A DNA stretch of 46,660 nucleotides from Rubrivivax sp. GTDB lineage: Bacteria; Pseudomonadota; Gammaproteobacteria; Burkholderiales; Burkholderiaceae_C. Below the pieces are notes generated by a model. That model had not been told where the DNA came from, did not search any database, and saw only the letters and a list, made by a program, of their open reading frames with translations. Shown here piece after piece: positions 36,039-44,925 of the stretch. The stretch covers positions 1 to 46,660 of the forward strand of contig SEFA01000049.1 of the NCBI GenBank assembly GCA_004210455.1, given 5' to 3'. The position numbers and the translations under genes were made by a program. The first letter of the stretch is position 1. Every line of letters begins with the position of its first letter.

Positions 36039-37163
36039 TCAAACCTGCTTCAGACCGGCTTCGATCGCCGCCAGCATGGCGGCGTTCTCATCCGGCGTGC
36101 CCACGGTCAGACGCAGGCAGCGCGCCAGCAGCGGATGCATGCCCGAGACGTTCTTGACCAGCACCCCGCGCGCCTTCAGCGCCGCATGCAGCGCGTTGGC
36201 GTCGGGCACGCGCACCAGGATCATGTTGCCCTCGCTCGGGAAGGCGTGCAGATCGACGGTCGTTGCCAACGTGGCCAGCGCGGTCTGCAACTTCGCGCGC
36301 TCGGCGCGCAGCTCGGCGGCCTGGCGCTCGTAGACCTCGGCGTGTTCCAGCGCGAAGAGGCCGGCCTCTGCGTTCAGCACGCTGACGTTGTACGGCGGAC
36401 GCAGCTTGTCGATGTGGCGGATCAGCGCGGCGTTGCCCATCATGTAGCCGATGCGCACGCCGGCCAGGCCGAACTTGCTCATCGTGCGCATGACCAGCAC
36501 CTGCGGATGACGCGCCATCAGCGCCATCGAGTCGCGCGCGGCGAAGGGCTGGTAGGCCTCGTCCATGACCACCAGACCCGGCGCGGCCTGGACGATGCGT
36601 TCGATGACGGCGTCGTCCCAGAGGTTCGCGGTCGGGTTGTTCGGATAGGCCAGGTAGACGATCGCGGGACGGTGCTCGGCGATGGCGGCGAGCATCGCCG
36701 CCTCGTCGAGCTCGAAATCCGCCGTCAGCGGCACGCCCACGAATGCAAGGTGCTGGTACCGCGACGACAGCTCGTACATGACGAAGCCCGGCACCGGCGC
36801 CAGCACGACGACGCGCTCGCCCGGCTGGCAGACGGCCATCGCGAGCAGCGAGATCAACTCGTCGGAGCCGTTGCCCAGCATCAGCGCCTGGCCCTCGGGC
36901 AGCTTCGCATGCGCGGCCAGCGCCTGCGCCAGCTCCTGCGTGCGCTCGCCCGGATAGCGGTTGATGGCGACAGCGCCCAGTCGCTCGCCCAGCGCGCGCT
37001 GCAATTCCGGCGACAGCCGGAACGGGTTCTCCATCGCGTCCAGCTTGATCAGACCGGCGGACGGATGCACCTGGTAGGCGTGCATCGCGCGGACGTCCTC
37101 GCGCAGGACACCGAGGGCCCGATCAAGGGCGCGGTCAGGGACGCGGTCTTGGGCAGCGGTCAT
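36039..37163 (-). CDS. hisC: Histidinol-phosphate aminotransferase
   Basis: PLP-dependent transaminase converting imidazole acetol phosphate to histidinol phosphate. The 374-residue product has KLDAMENPFRLSPELQ, NRYPGERTQEL, LGNGSDELISLL, YLAYPNNPTANLWD, VVMDEAYQPF, the PLP lysine in MRTMSKFGLAGVRIGY, and the C-terminal arginine in CLRLTVGTPDENA. ATG at 37163 overlaps the PIN toxin stop (ATGA), so hisC is read directly downstream of the toxin-antitoxin genes. Its N-terminus (DRVPDRALDRAL) is encoded by three 12-bp repeats at about 37110-37145 and extends the fold. Confidence 0.95.
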   Translation of the reverse strand: MTAAQDRVPDRALDRALGVLREDVRAMHAYQVHPSAGLIKLDAMENPFRLSPELQRALGERLGAVAINRYPGERTQELAQALAAHAKLPEGQALMLGNGSDELISLLAMAVCQPGERVVVLAPVPGFVMYELSSRYQHLAFVGVPLTADFELDEAAMLAAIAEHRPAIVYLAYPNNPTANLWDDAVIERIVQAAPGLVVMDEAYQPFAARDSMALMARHPQVLVMRTMSKFGLAGVRIGYMMGNAALIRHIDKLRPPYNVSVLNAEAGLFALEHAEVYERQAAELRAERAKLQTALATLATTVDLHAFPSEGNMILVRVPDANALHAALKARGVLVKNVSGMHPLLARCLRLTVGTPDENAAMLAAIEAGLKQV

Positions 37164-37672
37164 GGAGCAGTCGCCGGAGACGGCAGGAAGTCGGAAAGGG
37201 AAGCGCCCGCCGGCAGCGCGCGCAGCGGGTCGACGATCAGGACGCTGTCGAAGAGCTGCCCGTGCGGGAGCGCCAGACTCAGCAGCGCCTCGCAGCCCTG
37301 CGCCTTGGCGGCCGCGACGATCAGCGCGTCGGCGTACGGCAGGGAGAAGCGGCTTTCCAGCGACCAGGCCGATTCGACCGTCGCATGATCGGTCGACCAC
37401 GGCGCCCAGCGCTGGTAGCGGCGCACCTCCGCGCGCGCGTCGCCGTTGGGCATGGGCGGCGCGATGTTCGTGGTTACCGACCGGTAGAAGTCGTTGAGCA
37501 CCTGGCTGGAGGTGCGGCCCAGGCGCTGCTGCCATAGGCAGCGCAACCAGGCCATGGCCCGCGCGCGCCGGGCCGGATCGGCACCGTCCTCGCTGAGGAT
37601 CAGCACCGAGGTATCGACGAAGACCGGGGCGGTCAGCGCCACGGGGGCAAGGTCGGCGACAAAGCCGTTCAC
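37160..37672 (-). CDS. PIN-domain toxin (VapC-like ribonuclease)
   Basis: A 170-residue PIN-domain protein predicted to be a metal-dependent RNase toxin. The first acidic residue is in VFVDTSVLIL (about residues 17-26), followed by TSSQVLNDFYRSV and the later acidic residue in SLPYADALIVAAAKAQGCEALLS. It starts at GTG 37672 overlapping the antitoxin stop, and its own stop overlaps hisC, so the module is welded into the his transcript. The second canonical Glu position reads N/D (VLNDFY), but PIN toxins tolerate variation. RNA target unknown. Confidence 0.82.
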   Translation of the reverse strand: MNGFVADLAPVALTAPVFVDTSVLILSEDGADPARRARAMAWLRCLWQQRLGRTSSQVLNDFYRSVTTNIAPPMPNGDARAEVRRYQRWAPWSTDHATVESAWSLESRFSLPYADALIVAAAKAQGCEALLSLALPHGQLFDSVLIVDPLRALPAGASLSDFLPSPATAP

Positions 37673-37887
37673 AGCAGCTCCCGTCCCGGATACGGCTGGC
37701 CATCCGAAGACCAGGTGCGCTCGCGGTGCACCCAATCCTGCAAGGCACGCTCGTAGGCGTCGTCGTGACGCATCTTCTCCGCGAGCAGTTCTCCCACCAG
37801 CCGCGACACGCTGGTGTTGCGCCGCGCAGCCTCCAGCCTCGCCCACTCGGCGACGCTGTCTTCCATGGTCACGGTGACGTTCTTCAT
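37669..37887 (-). CDS. Ribbon-helix-helix antitoxin
   Basis: A 72-residue CopG/Arc-type protein: MKNVTVTMEDSVAEWARLEAARRNTSVSRLVGELLAEKM gives the beta strand and two helices of a ribbon-helix-helix DNA-binding domain. It is followed by a C-terminal tail (YERALQDWVHRERTWSSDGQPYPGRELL) of the kind that wraps the toxin. ATG at 37887 has AAGG five bases upstream. It should repress its own operon through the double palindrome at 37903-37933 and neutralise the PIN toxin encoded by the overlapping next gene. Confidence 0.83.
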   Translation of the reverse strand: MKNVTVTMEDSVAEWARLEAARRNTSVSRLVGELLAEKMRHDDAYERALQDWVHRERTWSSDGQPYPGRELL

Positions 37888-37902
37888 CAGGCCTTCAGAT
37901 TA

Positions 37903-37933
37903 ACACGAAGTTCGTGTTGCACGAACTTCGTGT
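37903..37933 (-). promoter_or_regulatory. Double-palindrome operator and promoter of the toxin-antitoxin module
   Basis: Perfect 14-bp inverted repeat, 37903-37916 with 37920-37933, spacer TTG. Each arm is itself a palindrome about one base: CACGAAGTTCGTG (37904-37916) and CACGAACTTCGTG (37920-37932), centres 16 bp apart. On the minus strand a candidate -35 TTCGTG (37925-37920) and -10 TAATCT (37902-37897) are 17 bp apart, overlapping both sites. Two adjacent sites fit cooperative binding by RHH dimers. Confidence 0.72.
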
Positions 37934-37960
37934 CGGGTGAAGACCGACTTCGGAGGCCAA

Positions 37961-38044
37961 GCGCGGGCACTCCACGACGCAGGGGGCATCGCGTCCGCGA
38001 ACCCCCAGCGTCATTCCGGCCCCACAGAGAGCCGTTGCCCCCGG
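37961..38044 (+). repeat. Dispersed 84-bp intergenic repeat, copy 2
   Basis: Second copy of the 29621-29704 repeat, in the same orientation on the plus strand, between the toxin-antitoxin operator and the chemoreceptor stop. Outer stem GGGGG (37982-37986) with CCCCC (38002-38006); inner TCGC/GCGA and loop GTCC unchanged from copy 1. Confidence 0.65.
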
Positions 38045-38057
38045 TTCTTTGAAGGCG

Positions 38058-39608
38058 TTATGCGTGCAGGCGGAATTGGGCGACGACGTGCTGCAGGCTG
38101 CCGGCCTGCTCCCGAAGCGACTCGGAGGCGGCCGACGACTCTTCCACCAGGGCGGCGTTCTGCTGGGTGACTTCGTCCAGGCGCTGGACGGCCTGTCCCA
38201 CCTCCATCAGGCTGGTGCTCTGCTCCTGCGTGGCCGAGGAGATCTCCTGGATGATGTCCGTGACGCGTTGGACGGCGGACACGATCTCGCGCATGGTCTC
38301 GCCCGCATCGCTGACAAGACGCGACCCCGCATCGACACGGTCGACGCTGGCACCAATCAGGGTCTTGATCTCCTTGGCAGCCTCGGCGCTGCGCTGGGCC
38401 AGCGAGCGGACCTCGCTCGCCACCACCGCGAACCCGCGGCCCTGCTCGCCCGCACGCGCAGCTTCGACCGCAGCGTTCAGCGCCAGGATGTTGGTCTGGA
38501 AGGCGATGCCGTCGATCGTGCCGATGATGTCGGAAATCTTGCGCGAGGACGCATTGATCTGGTCCATCGTGCTGACCACCTCGGAGACGACCACGCCGCC
38601 GCGGTCCGCGACCTGGCTGGCATTGAGCGCGAGCTGGCTGGCCTGGCGCGTGGAATCGGCGTTCAGGCGGACCGTGTCGGTCAGCGCGTGCATGGTGGCG
38701 GAAGTCTCTTCCAGGCTGGACGCCATCTGCTCGGTGCGCGCGGACAGGTCGCTGCTGCCCGCGGCGACTTCGGCGCTGGACATCGCGATGCTCTCGGCGC
38801 TGGTGCGCACCGCCGACAGCGAGCGGTTGAGCGCGCCCTGCATGACCGACAAGGCCTGGGCGAGCTGGCCCAGCTCGTCGCGGCGCGTGGTGTCGATGTC
38901 GACGGTCAGGTCGCCCTCGGCGACGCGGCTGGCCACGCCCACCATGACCGTCAGCGGTCGCACCGTGCTGCGGGTCAGGTAGAAGGCCAGCACGCCGCCC
39001 GCCGCCAGCGCGGCGACGATCAGCACCACCATGGTGGTCAACACCGCCTTGTAGGCGGCCCTCGATTCCTCAAGGCTGTTCTGGGCGCCGACGGTGTTGA
39101 TGTCGACCAGCTTCTGCACCGATCCGATCATGGCCGCGAAGGCCTGCTGCGATTCGCCGTTGACGGTGGACTGGTACTCGCCGCGATTGCCGGCCTTGCG
39201 CGCGGCGATCAGCTTGTCCTGCACCGCGATGAAGGCGGCGTACTTCGCCTTCGCGTCCTTCCACTGTTCGGCCACCGCCGGAGAGGACACCAGCTCTTCG
39301 TAGGCCTTGGCCAGGCCGGGCAAGGACTTCTCGCGCAGGTTCTTGATGCGGTCCTGCTCCTGCTCAACCTCCAGGATGACGTCCTTCAGGCACATCGCCA
39401 TCTCCGCCCGGCGCAACTCGTTGAGGTCGCCGCGCAGGGCGTTGACCGCGTTGATCGACGGGATCCAGTCGGACCCCATGTCCTCGACGTTGCCCTGGAT
39501 CACCTGCATGCGGTTGATCGCCACCACGCCCACCAGCACGGTGGCCAGCAGCACGGCCGCGAATCCCAGGGAAATGCGTACTCCGACGCGCAGATCTGAG
39601 ACCTTCAT
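38058..39608 (-). CDS. Methyl-accepting chemotaxis protein (Tar-like, 4HB-HAMP-MCP signal)
   Basis: A 516-residue inner-membrane chemoreceptor. N-terminal helix (about residues 10-31), a periplasmic four-helix-bundle ligand domain (about 32-188), second helix (about 190-212, [23 protein letters not shown]), HAMP (about 213-265) and the cytosolic signalling coiled coil. The hairpin tip is [49 protein letters not shown]. Methylation-type helices show [12 protein letters not shown] and [12 protein letters not shown]. No CheR/CheB-tethering pentapeptide is at the C-terminus (QFRLHA). The ligand cannot be read. No che genes are nearby. Its place between hisD and hisC is unusual. Confidence 0.92.
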   Translation of the reverse strand: MKVSDLRVGVRISLGFAAVLLATVLVGVVAINRMQVIQGNVEDMGSDWIPSINAVNALRGDLNELRRAEMAMCLKDVILEVEQEQDRIKNLREKSLPGLAKAYEELVSSPAVAEQWKDAKAKYAAFIAVQDKLIAARKAGNRGEYQSTVNGESQQAFAAMIGSVQKLVDINTVGAQNSLEESRAAYKAVLTTMVVLIVAALAAGGVLAFYLTRSTVRPLTVMVGVASRVAEGDLTVDIDTTRRDELGQLAQALSVMQGALNRSLSAVRTSAESIAMSSAEVAAGSSDLSARTEQMASSLEETSATMHALTDTVRLNADSTRQASQLALNASQVADRGGVVVSEVVSTMDQINASSRKISDIIGTIDGIAFQTNILALNAAVEAARAGEQGRGFAVVASEVRSLAQRSAEAAKEIKTLIGASVDRVDAGSRLVSDAGETMREIVSAVQRVTDIIQEISSATQEQSTSLMEVGQAVQRLDEVTQQNAALVEESSAASESLREQAGSLQHVVAQFRLHA

Positions 39609-39832
39609 GTTTCGACGTCCTGTGATGAAGATGTTCGAAGCATGCTAGGCGTTTCGCACGGAAGGGCGAACCGCGAATCAACGGGGAATGTGGCGGTTTA
39701 TCCGCAGCCCAGGGTTTGCCCTGCGTCACCGCGTGAAATCTGCGCGAGCCCCTGCGTGAGCCACGCCACGGGCGGGGCCGCAAGGGCCGGATGGGCCGGA
39801 TGGGCGGGATGGGCCGGTGCGCCCGGGAGGAC
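39609..39832. other. Intergenic region between chemoreceptor and hisD with a 9-bp tandem repeat
   Basis: 224 bp without a gene. It holds a 9-bp tandem repeat: GGGCCGGAT at 39784-39792 and 39793-39801, GGGCGGGAT at 39802-39810, and a partial fourth copy to 39817, 16 bp from the hisD stop. The chemoreceptor promoter must lie here on the minus strand, but I see no convincing hexamers. Confidence 0.55.
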
Positions 39833-41146
39833 TCAGCGCTTGAGCCGGAACTCCGCCGCCTGCGCATGCGCCTGCAGGCCCTCGCCGTAGGCGAGGGTCG
39901 CGGCGATGGGGCCGAGCACCTGGGCGCCGGCCTCGCTGACCTCGATCAGGCTGGAGCGCTTCTGGAAGTCGTAGACGCCCAGCGGCGAGGAGAAGCGCGC
40001 CGTGCCGGACGTGGGCAGCACGTGGTTCGGACCGGCGCAGTAGTCGCCGAGCGACTCGCTGGTGTAGGCGCCGAGGAAGATCGCGCCGGCGTGGCGAAGC
40101 AGCGGCTCCCAGCGGTGCGGATCGGCGCTGGAGACTTCCAGGTGCTCCGGGGCGATGCGGTTGCTGATCTCGCAGGCCTCTTCCATGGAGCGGGTCTGGA
40201 TGAGGGCGCCCCGCCCTTCGAGCGACGCGCGGATGACGTCCCGGCGCGGCATGCCGGGCAGCAGGCGCTCGATGGCCTCGCGGACCTGGGCGATGTAGCC
40301 GGCATCCGGGCACAGCAGGATGCTCTGCGCCATCTCGTCGTGTTCGGCCTGGCTGAACAGGTCCATCGCGACCCAGTCCGGCGGGGTGCTGCCGTCGGCC
40401 AGCACGAGGATCTCGCTCGGGCCGGCGATCATGTCGATGCCGACCTGGCCGAAGACGTTCTTCTTGGCGCTGGCCACGTAGGCGTTGCCCGGTCCGGTGA
40501 TCTTGTCGACACGCGGCACCGTCGCGGTGCCGTAGGCCAGCGCGGCCACGGCCTGCGCGCCGCCGATGGTGAACGCGCGGTGCACGCCGGCGACATAGGC
40601 GGCGGCCAGCACCAGCGGGTTCTTCTCGCCACGCGGCGTCGGCACGACCATGACGATCTCGGGCACGCCGGCGACCTGCGCCGGGATCGCGTTCATCAGC
40701 ACGCTCGACGGATAGGCGGCCTTGCCGCCCGGGACGTAGATGCCGACCCGGTCCAGCGGCGTGACCTTCTGACCCAGCAGCGTGCCGTCCTCGTCGCGGT
40801 AGCTCCAGCTTTCGCCGCAAGCCTGCTTCTGACGCTGGTGATAGCTGCGCACGCGCGCCGCGGCCTGCGTCAGCGCCGTGGCCTGCCCGGCGGGCAGACC
40901 GTCGAAGGCGGCCTTCAGCTCTTCGCGGGCCAGCTCCAGCGTCGTCAGCGATGCCGCCTGCAGTCCGTCGAAGCGCGCGGTGCAGTCCAGCACCGCCGCA
41001 TCGCCGCGGGCGCGCACGTCGGCCAGGATCTCGGCGACGCGGGTCTCGATCGCGGCGTCGGTCTCGGCCGACCAGTGCAGCACGCGCTGGAACTGGGCCT
41101 CGAAGTCGGCGTCGGCGGTGTTGAGGGTGCGAAGGGACGTCGTCAT
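39833..41146 (-). CDS. hisD: Histidinol dehydrogenase
   Basis: Zinc enzyme oxidising histidinol to histidine with two NAD+ in the last two steps of the pathway. The 437-residue product has [73 protein letters not shown], zinc-site residues in [13 protein letters not shown], the catalytic region RIAPEHLEV, and [24 protein letters not shown] at 41146, 20 bp downstream of hisG. It is the last his gene before the chemoreceptor interrupts the order. Confidence 0.97.
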   Translation of the reverse strand: MTTSLRTLNTADADFEAQFQRVLHWSAETDAAIETRVAEILADVRARGDAAVLDCTARFDGLQAASLTTLELAREELKAAFDGLPAGQATALTQAAARVRSYHQRQKQACGESWSYRDEDGTLLGQKVTPLDRVGIYVPGGKAAYPSSVLMNAIPAQVAGVPEIVMVVPTPRGEKNPLVLAAAYVAGVHRAFTIGGAQAVAALAYGTATVPRVDKITGPGNAYVASAKKNVFGQVGIDMIAGPSEILVLADGSTPPDWVAMDLFSQAEHDEMAQSILLCPDAGYIAQVREAIERLLPGMPRRDVIRASLEGRGALIQTRSMEEACEISNRIAPEHLEVSSADPHRWEPLLRHAGAIFLGAYTSESLGDYCAGPNHVLPTSGTARFSSPLGVYDFQKRSSLIEVSEAGAQVLGPIAATLAYGEGLQAHAQAAEFRLKR

Positions 41147-41166
41147 GGCGGGCTCCGGGCGGCGGA

Positions 41167-41808
41167 TCAGGCGGCGGGAATGGCGGAAGCGATCGCGTCG
41201 ATCAGCGGCTTGAGCGCCTCGCGCTTGAGCTTGAGCGCCGCCTGGTTCACGACCAGGCGCGAGGAGATCTCCATGATCCGTTCGACCTCGACCAGGCGGT
41301 TGGCCTTGAGCGTGCTGCCGGTGGAGACGAGGTCGACGATCGCGTCGGCCAGGCCGGTCAGCGGGGCCAGCTCCATCGAGCCGTAGAGCTTGATCAGGTC
41401 CACGTGCACGCCCTTGTCGGCGAAATGCTGGCGCGCGATGGTGGTGTACTTGGTCGCCACGCGCAGCCGCGAGCCCTGGCGGACGGCGTGGTCGTAGTCG
41501 TAGTCGTCGCGCACGGCGACGCTCATGCGGCACTGCGCGATGCGCAGGTCCAGCGGCTGGTACAGGCCCGCGCCGCCGTGCTCGATGAGCACGTCACGGC
41601 CGGCCACGCCGATGTCGGCGCCGCCGTATTCGACATAGGTCGGCACGTCCGTCGCGCGCACGAGCACGACGCGGACCTGCGCCTGATTGGTCGGGAGGAT
41701 CAGCTTGCGGGAGCTGTCCGGGTCTTCGAGCACCTGGATGCCGGCGGCGGCCAGCAGCGGCAGGGTCTCTTCGAAGATGCGGCCCTTGGAAAGTGCCAGG
41801 GTGATCAT
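41167..41808 (-). CDS. hisG: ATP phosphoribosyltransferase, short form
   Basis: First step of histidine synthesis: condenses ATP with PRPP. The 213-residue product has [55 protein letters not shown], and the PRPP loop [20 protein letters not shown]. At about 210 residues it is the short form lacking the C-terminal ACT-like regulatory domain. Such enzymes need HisZ as regulatory partner; no hisZ is in this window. ATG at 41808. The GAGG of the adjacent 9-bp repeat sits 7 bases upstream and probably serves as ribosome site. Confidence 0.94.
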   Translation of the reverse strand: MITLALSKGRIFEETLPLLAAAGIQVLEDPDSSRKLILPTNQAQVRVVLVRATDVPTYVEYGGADIGVAGRDVLIEHGGAGLYQPLDLRIAQCRMSVAVRDDYDYDHAVRQGSRLRVATKYTTIARQHFADKGVHVDLIKLYGSMELAPLTGLADAIVDLVSTGSTLKANRLVEVERIMEISSRLVVNQAALKLKREALKPLIDAIASAIPAA

Positions 41809-41811
41809 GCG

Positions 41812-41829
41812 GTGTCCTCGGTGTCCTCG
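41812..41829 (-). repeat. 9-bp tandem repeat supplying the hisG ribosome site
   Basis: On the minus strand GAGGACACC is present twice in a row immediately before CGCATG. The proximal GAGG is the only Shine-Dalgarno-like element for hisG, and the second copy offers another 9 bases further away. Confidence 0.6.
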
Positions 41830-41924
41830 ATGAACGCGCGCTCCGGGAAGCGCGCTTCGGGCTGGAGCTTCTGGCCGCAGCCTCGGGCTGTTCAGGGGGA
41901 CGGCAGCGGGTTCACCGGACGGGG

Positions 41925-41955
41925 ACACACCGCCACCCGCCTGCAGGCCGGGTGG
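41925..41955. terminator. Hairpin downstream of bolA
   Basis: GCCACCCG...CGGGTGGC with central CCTGCAGG forms a strong stem with one bulge just after the bolA stop on the minus strand, without a T-run. A second hairpin, GCGCGCT/AGCGCGC, lies near 41838-41857. In many relatives murA lies between bolA and hisG; here only about 150 bp remain. Confidence 0.45.
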
Positions 41956-41958
41956 CTG

Positions 41959-42222
41959 TCAGTGATGGTGGTGCGCGGTGCCTTGCTGCGCGAACTCGTC
42001 GGGGGTCAGCGTCTTCATCGACAGCGCGTGGATCTGCTCGCGCATGCGATCGCCCAGCGCCTGGTACACGCGCTGGTGGCGCTTGATCCGGCTCAGGCCC
42101 TCGAACTCGGCCGAGACGATCGTCGCGAAGAAATGGCGTCCGTCGCCCTCGACCTGGAGCTCGCTGCAAGCGAGACCCTGGGCGATGTAGCTCTGGACTT
42201 CTGCGGGGGTCGGATCGGCCAT
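41959..42222 (-). CDS. BolA-family protein
   Basis: An 87-residue BolA/IbaG-type protein. Its core ACSELQVEGDGRHFFATIVSAEFEGLSRIKRHQRVYQALGDRMREQIHALSMKTLTPDEF has the family helix-turn-helix-like FxGxxxxxRHxxVYxxL pattern (here FEGLSRIKRHQRVYQAL) and ends in a His-rich tail (HHHH). BolA proteins usually pair with monothiol glutaredoxins in Fe-S trafficking. It lies 24 bp after the ABC permease gene and is likely co-transcribed. Confidence 0.9.
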   Translation of the reverse strand: MADPTPAEVQSYIAQGLACSELQVEGDGRHFFATIVSAEFEGLSRIKRHQRVYQALGDRMREQIHALSMKTLTPDEFAQQGTAHHHH

Positions 42223-42246
42223 GATGGAGCGGGATTCTACCCGGGG

Positions 42247-43029
42247 TCAGTGGCGGATCTTGTAGCCGCGGCGCAGCAGCTCCAGCGCGAGCGCCGCGAC
42301 GACGGCGAAGGCCCCCGCGACCACGGCCAGGCTCAGCCACGGCGAGGCGTCGCTGACGCCGAAGAAGCCGTGCCGGAACCCGTCGATCATGTAGAAGAAC
42401 GGGTTCAGGTGGCTGACGGCCTGCCAGAACGGCGGCAGCGATTGCACGGAATAGAAGACGCCCGACAGGAAGGTCATCGGCATGACGATGAAGTTCTGGA
42501 AGGCGGCCATCTGGTCGAACTTTTCGGCCCACAGGCCGGCGATGAGCCCCAGCGTGCCCATCAGCCCGGCGCCCAGCACGGCGAAGGCCAGCACCCACAG
42601 CGGGTTGGCCACGCCCGGGGGCGCGAACCACACGGTGGCGGCGAGCACGCCCGCTCCCACCATCAAGCCGCGGATCACCGAGGCGCCGACGTAGGCCAGG
42701 AACCAGGCCCAGTGCGACAGCGGCGTGACCAGCAGGAACACCAGGTTGCCGCTGATCTTGCTCTGGATCAGCGAGGAGGAGCTGTTGGCGAAGGCGTTCT
42801 GCAGCACGCTCATCATCACCAGGCCGGGGATGAGGAAGCTGGTGTAGCCCACGGTGCCGTAGACCTTGACGTGGTCCTCCAGCACATGGCCGAAGACCAG
42901 CAGATACAGGACGGCGGTCAGCACCGGCGCGCCCACGGTCTGGGCGCCGACCTTCCAGAAACGCAGCACTTCCTTGTAGAACAACGGCGCCGCGCCTTCG
43001 AGGCGGATGGGGAAATGGCTCGCGCTCAT
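42247..43029 (-). CDS. ABC-2 type exporter permease (YadH-like)
   Basis: A 260-residue membrane protein with six hydrophobic segments and the ABC-2 signature near the last pair (FQNFIVMPMTFLSGVFYSVQSLPPFWQAVSHLNPFFYMIDGFRHG). An N-terminal KEVLRFWKVGAQTVGAPVLTAVLYLLVFG matches YadH-type exporters. The start at 43029 overlaps the ATPase stop (ATGA). Substrate unknown; relatives upstream of bolA and the his genes are common in Burkholderiales. Confidence 0.9.
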   Translation of the reverse strand: MSASHFPIRLEGAAPLFYKEVLRFWKVGAQTVGAPVLTAVLYLLVFGHVLEDHVKVYGTVGYTSFLIPGLVMMSVLQNAFANSSSSLIQSKISGNLVFLLVTPLSHWAWFLAYVGASVIRGLMVGAGVLAATVWFAPPGVANPLWVLAFAVLGAGLMGTLGLIAGLWAEKFDQMAAFQNFIVMPMTFLSGVFYSVQSLPPFWQAVSHLNPFFYMIDGFRHGFFGVSDASPWLSLAVVAGAFAVVAALALELLRRGYKIRH

Positions 43030-43982
43030 GCCCGGCCTCCTTGCATGATCTCGAGGAAGACGTCTTCGAGGTCGGCGCGGCCGATCTCGAGGTCTTCGAT
43101 GGGGACGGCGGCCTCGCGCAGGGTGGCGAGGATCTGTTCGACCTCGGTGGCGTCGTGCGCGGTGAGCTGGACGATGCGGCCCGTGATACGGGCCCGTTCG
43201 GACAACGCGATCGGCAGCGCCGAATCGGTCTTGAACTGCAGCATCGTGGACGCAGTGCCCGCGAGCAGCTCCGACGTGCGGTTCAGCGCGACGACCTTGC
43301 CCTGCTTCAGCATCGCGATGCGGTGGCAGAGCGCCTCCGCCTCTTCCAGGTAGTGCGTGGTCAGCAGGACGGTATGGCCTTCGCGGTTCAGGCGCGCGAT
43401 GAACTGCCACAGCGTCTGGCGCAGCTCGACGTCGACACCGGCGGTGGGTTCGTCCAGCACGATCACCGGCGGGCGGTGCACCAGCGCCTGCGCGACCAGG
43501 ACCCGGCGCTTCATGCCGCCGGACAGCTGGCGCATGTTGTTGTGGGCCTTGTCGGCCAGGCCGAGGTGGTGCAGCAGTTCGTCGATCCAGTCGTCGTTGT
43601 TGCGCACGCCAAAGTAGCCGGACTGGATGCGCAGCGTCTCGCGCACGCTGAAGAACGGGTCGAAGACCAGTTCCTGCGGCACGATGCCGAGCTTCTTGCG
43701 CGCCTGGGCGTAGTCGTCGACGACGTCGTGGCCGAGCACCGACACCTGCCCGCCGCTGGCGCGCGAGAGGCCGGCGAGGATGCTGATCAGGCTGGTCTTG
43801 CCGGCGCCGTTCGGGCCGAGCAGGCCGAAGAACTCACCGGGCTGGATGTCGAAGCTGACGCCGTCCAGCGCGCGGAACTGGCCGTCGCGGTAGGTCTTGC
43901 TGACGTTGCTGAAACGCAGGGCGGGCGGACCGCCGGCCGGCACGGACATGGCGGCCGACTGTTGTGGGGGGCTTGCGGGCAT
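43026..43982 (-). CDS. ABC exporter ATPase (YadG-like)
   Basis: A 318-residue ATPase of the DrrA/YadG group. A variable N-terminus (about 20 residues) leads to Walker A GPNGAGKTSLI, the Q-loop LGIVPQEL, the signature LSGGMKRRVLVAQAL, Walker B VIVLDEPTAGVD and the switch His in LLTTHYLEEAE. A C-terminal regulatory extension (about residues 225-318) ends ADLEDVFLEIMQGGRA, typical of the drug-exporter group. It is divergent from the TetR-type gene across about 90 bp, so that regulator may control it. Confidence 0.92.
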   Translation of the reverse strand: MPASPPQQSAAMSVPAGGPPALRFSNVSKTYRDGQFRALDGVSFDIQPGEFFGLLGPNGAGKTSLISILAGLSRASGGQVSVLGHDVVDDYAQARKKLGIVPQELVFDPFFSVRETLRIQSGYFGVRNNDDWIDELLHHLGLADKAHNNMRQLSGGMKRRVLVAQALVHRPPVIVLDEPTAGVDVELRQTLWQFIARLNREGHTVLLTTHYLEEAEALCHRIAMLKQGKVVALNRTSELLAGTASTMLQFKTDSALPIALSERARITGRIVQLTAHDATEVEQILATLREAAVPIEDLEIGRADLEDVFLEIMQGGRA

Positions 43983-44074
43983 GGGCGGCGATTGTAGGCA
44001 GGGGCCCCGGCCCGCGCTGGCCTGGGGTCATGACAGAATGGCCCACCTCCCCACCCCTCAAACGCCCTGGGCCC

Positions 44075-44752
44075 ATGGCCACCAAGAAGCCGCGCCGCAC
44101 CGCCGAACGCATCCTCGAAGTCACGCTGGACCTGTTCAACCGCTTCGGCGAGCCGAACGTCTCCACGACGCTGATTTCGGCGGAGCTCGGCATCTCGCCC
44201 GGCAACCTGTACTACCACTACCCGGCCAAGGACGAGCTGATCAACGCGCTGTTCAACCGCTACGACAAGGCCTTGTCGGAGCTGCTGGGGGCGGTGGGCA
44301 ACGTGCGCAACGTGGAGGACGCCTGGCTGTTCTTCCACATGCTGTTCGAACTGATCTGGCAGCACCGCTTCCTGTACCGCGATCTCAACGACCTGCTGTC
44401 GAAGAACCGCAAGCTGGAAACGCACTTCCAGCACGTGCTGGAGCAGAAGACGCAGGCGATGGTGGGGATGCTGGGCGGCCTGCAGGCCAGCGGCGCGCTG
44501 ACGATGCAGGTCCGCGAGGCGGTGCCGACGGCCAACGCGATGGTGGTGCTGCTGAGCTACTGGCTGAGCTACGAATACGTGCGCGACCCGCGCAATGCGC
44601 TCGAGCCCGAGCGCGCCGGCGAAGCGCTGATGCGCGGCGCCTTCCATGTGCTGGGGCTGCTGCTGCCCTACCTGGAACCGGCCTCGCGCGACCACCTGTT
44701 CCAGTTGGCGGGGAAGTACCAGCCGCAAGCGGGTGGCGCCTCCCAAGCATGA
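44075..44752 (+). CDS. TetR/AcrR-family transcriptional regulator
   Basis: A 225-residue regulator. The N-terminal helix-turn-helix (about residues 8-55: AERILEVTLDLFNRFGEPNVSTTLISAELGISPGNLYYHYPAKDELINALF) is a full TetR DNA-binding domain. The C-terminal ligand-binding part has WLFFHMLFELIWQHRFLYRDLNDLLSKN, as in the fatty-acid or lipid-responsive group with this region. ATG at 44075 is chosen as the start of the conserved region; ATG 44030 is possible. It probably represses the divergent ABC exporter and/or itself; I could not identify a clear operator. Confidence 0.88.
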   Translation: MATKKPRRTAERILEVTLDLFNRFGEPNVSTTLISAELGISPGNLYYHYPAKDELINALFNRYDKALSELLGAVGNVRNVEDAWLFFHMLFELIWQHRFLYRDLNDLLSKNRKLETHFQHVLEQKTQAMVGMLGGLQASGALTMQVREAVPTANAMVVLLSYWLSYEYVRDPRNALEPERAGEALMRGAFHVLGLLLPYLEPASRDHLFQLAGKYQPQAGGASQA

Positions 44753-44925
44753 TCGGGCAAGTTCCGCCATCGGGACTCGACGCTCGCTTGATGCTTGTCA
44801 AACTCCTCGCCAGTTGACTCATCTCTGCCAGTCGGATTGACTGGAGTGAGCCATGCGCGTCCGAACCTCGATGAATACGGTTCAGGGGCGGCGATCTTGC
44901 CGTTGACCTTTACGGAGCATGGAGC

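Noticed and set aside
38049-39599. 516-codon open frame antisense to the chemoreceptor gene
   Set aside because: Same GC artefact; His/Arg/Gly-rich with no motif, while the minus strand encodes an intact MCP hairpin.
43983-44074. GGGGCCCC-containing palindrome as TetR operator
   Set aside because: Only short, GC-only symmetry; in this base composition it is not distinguishable from chance.
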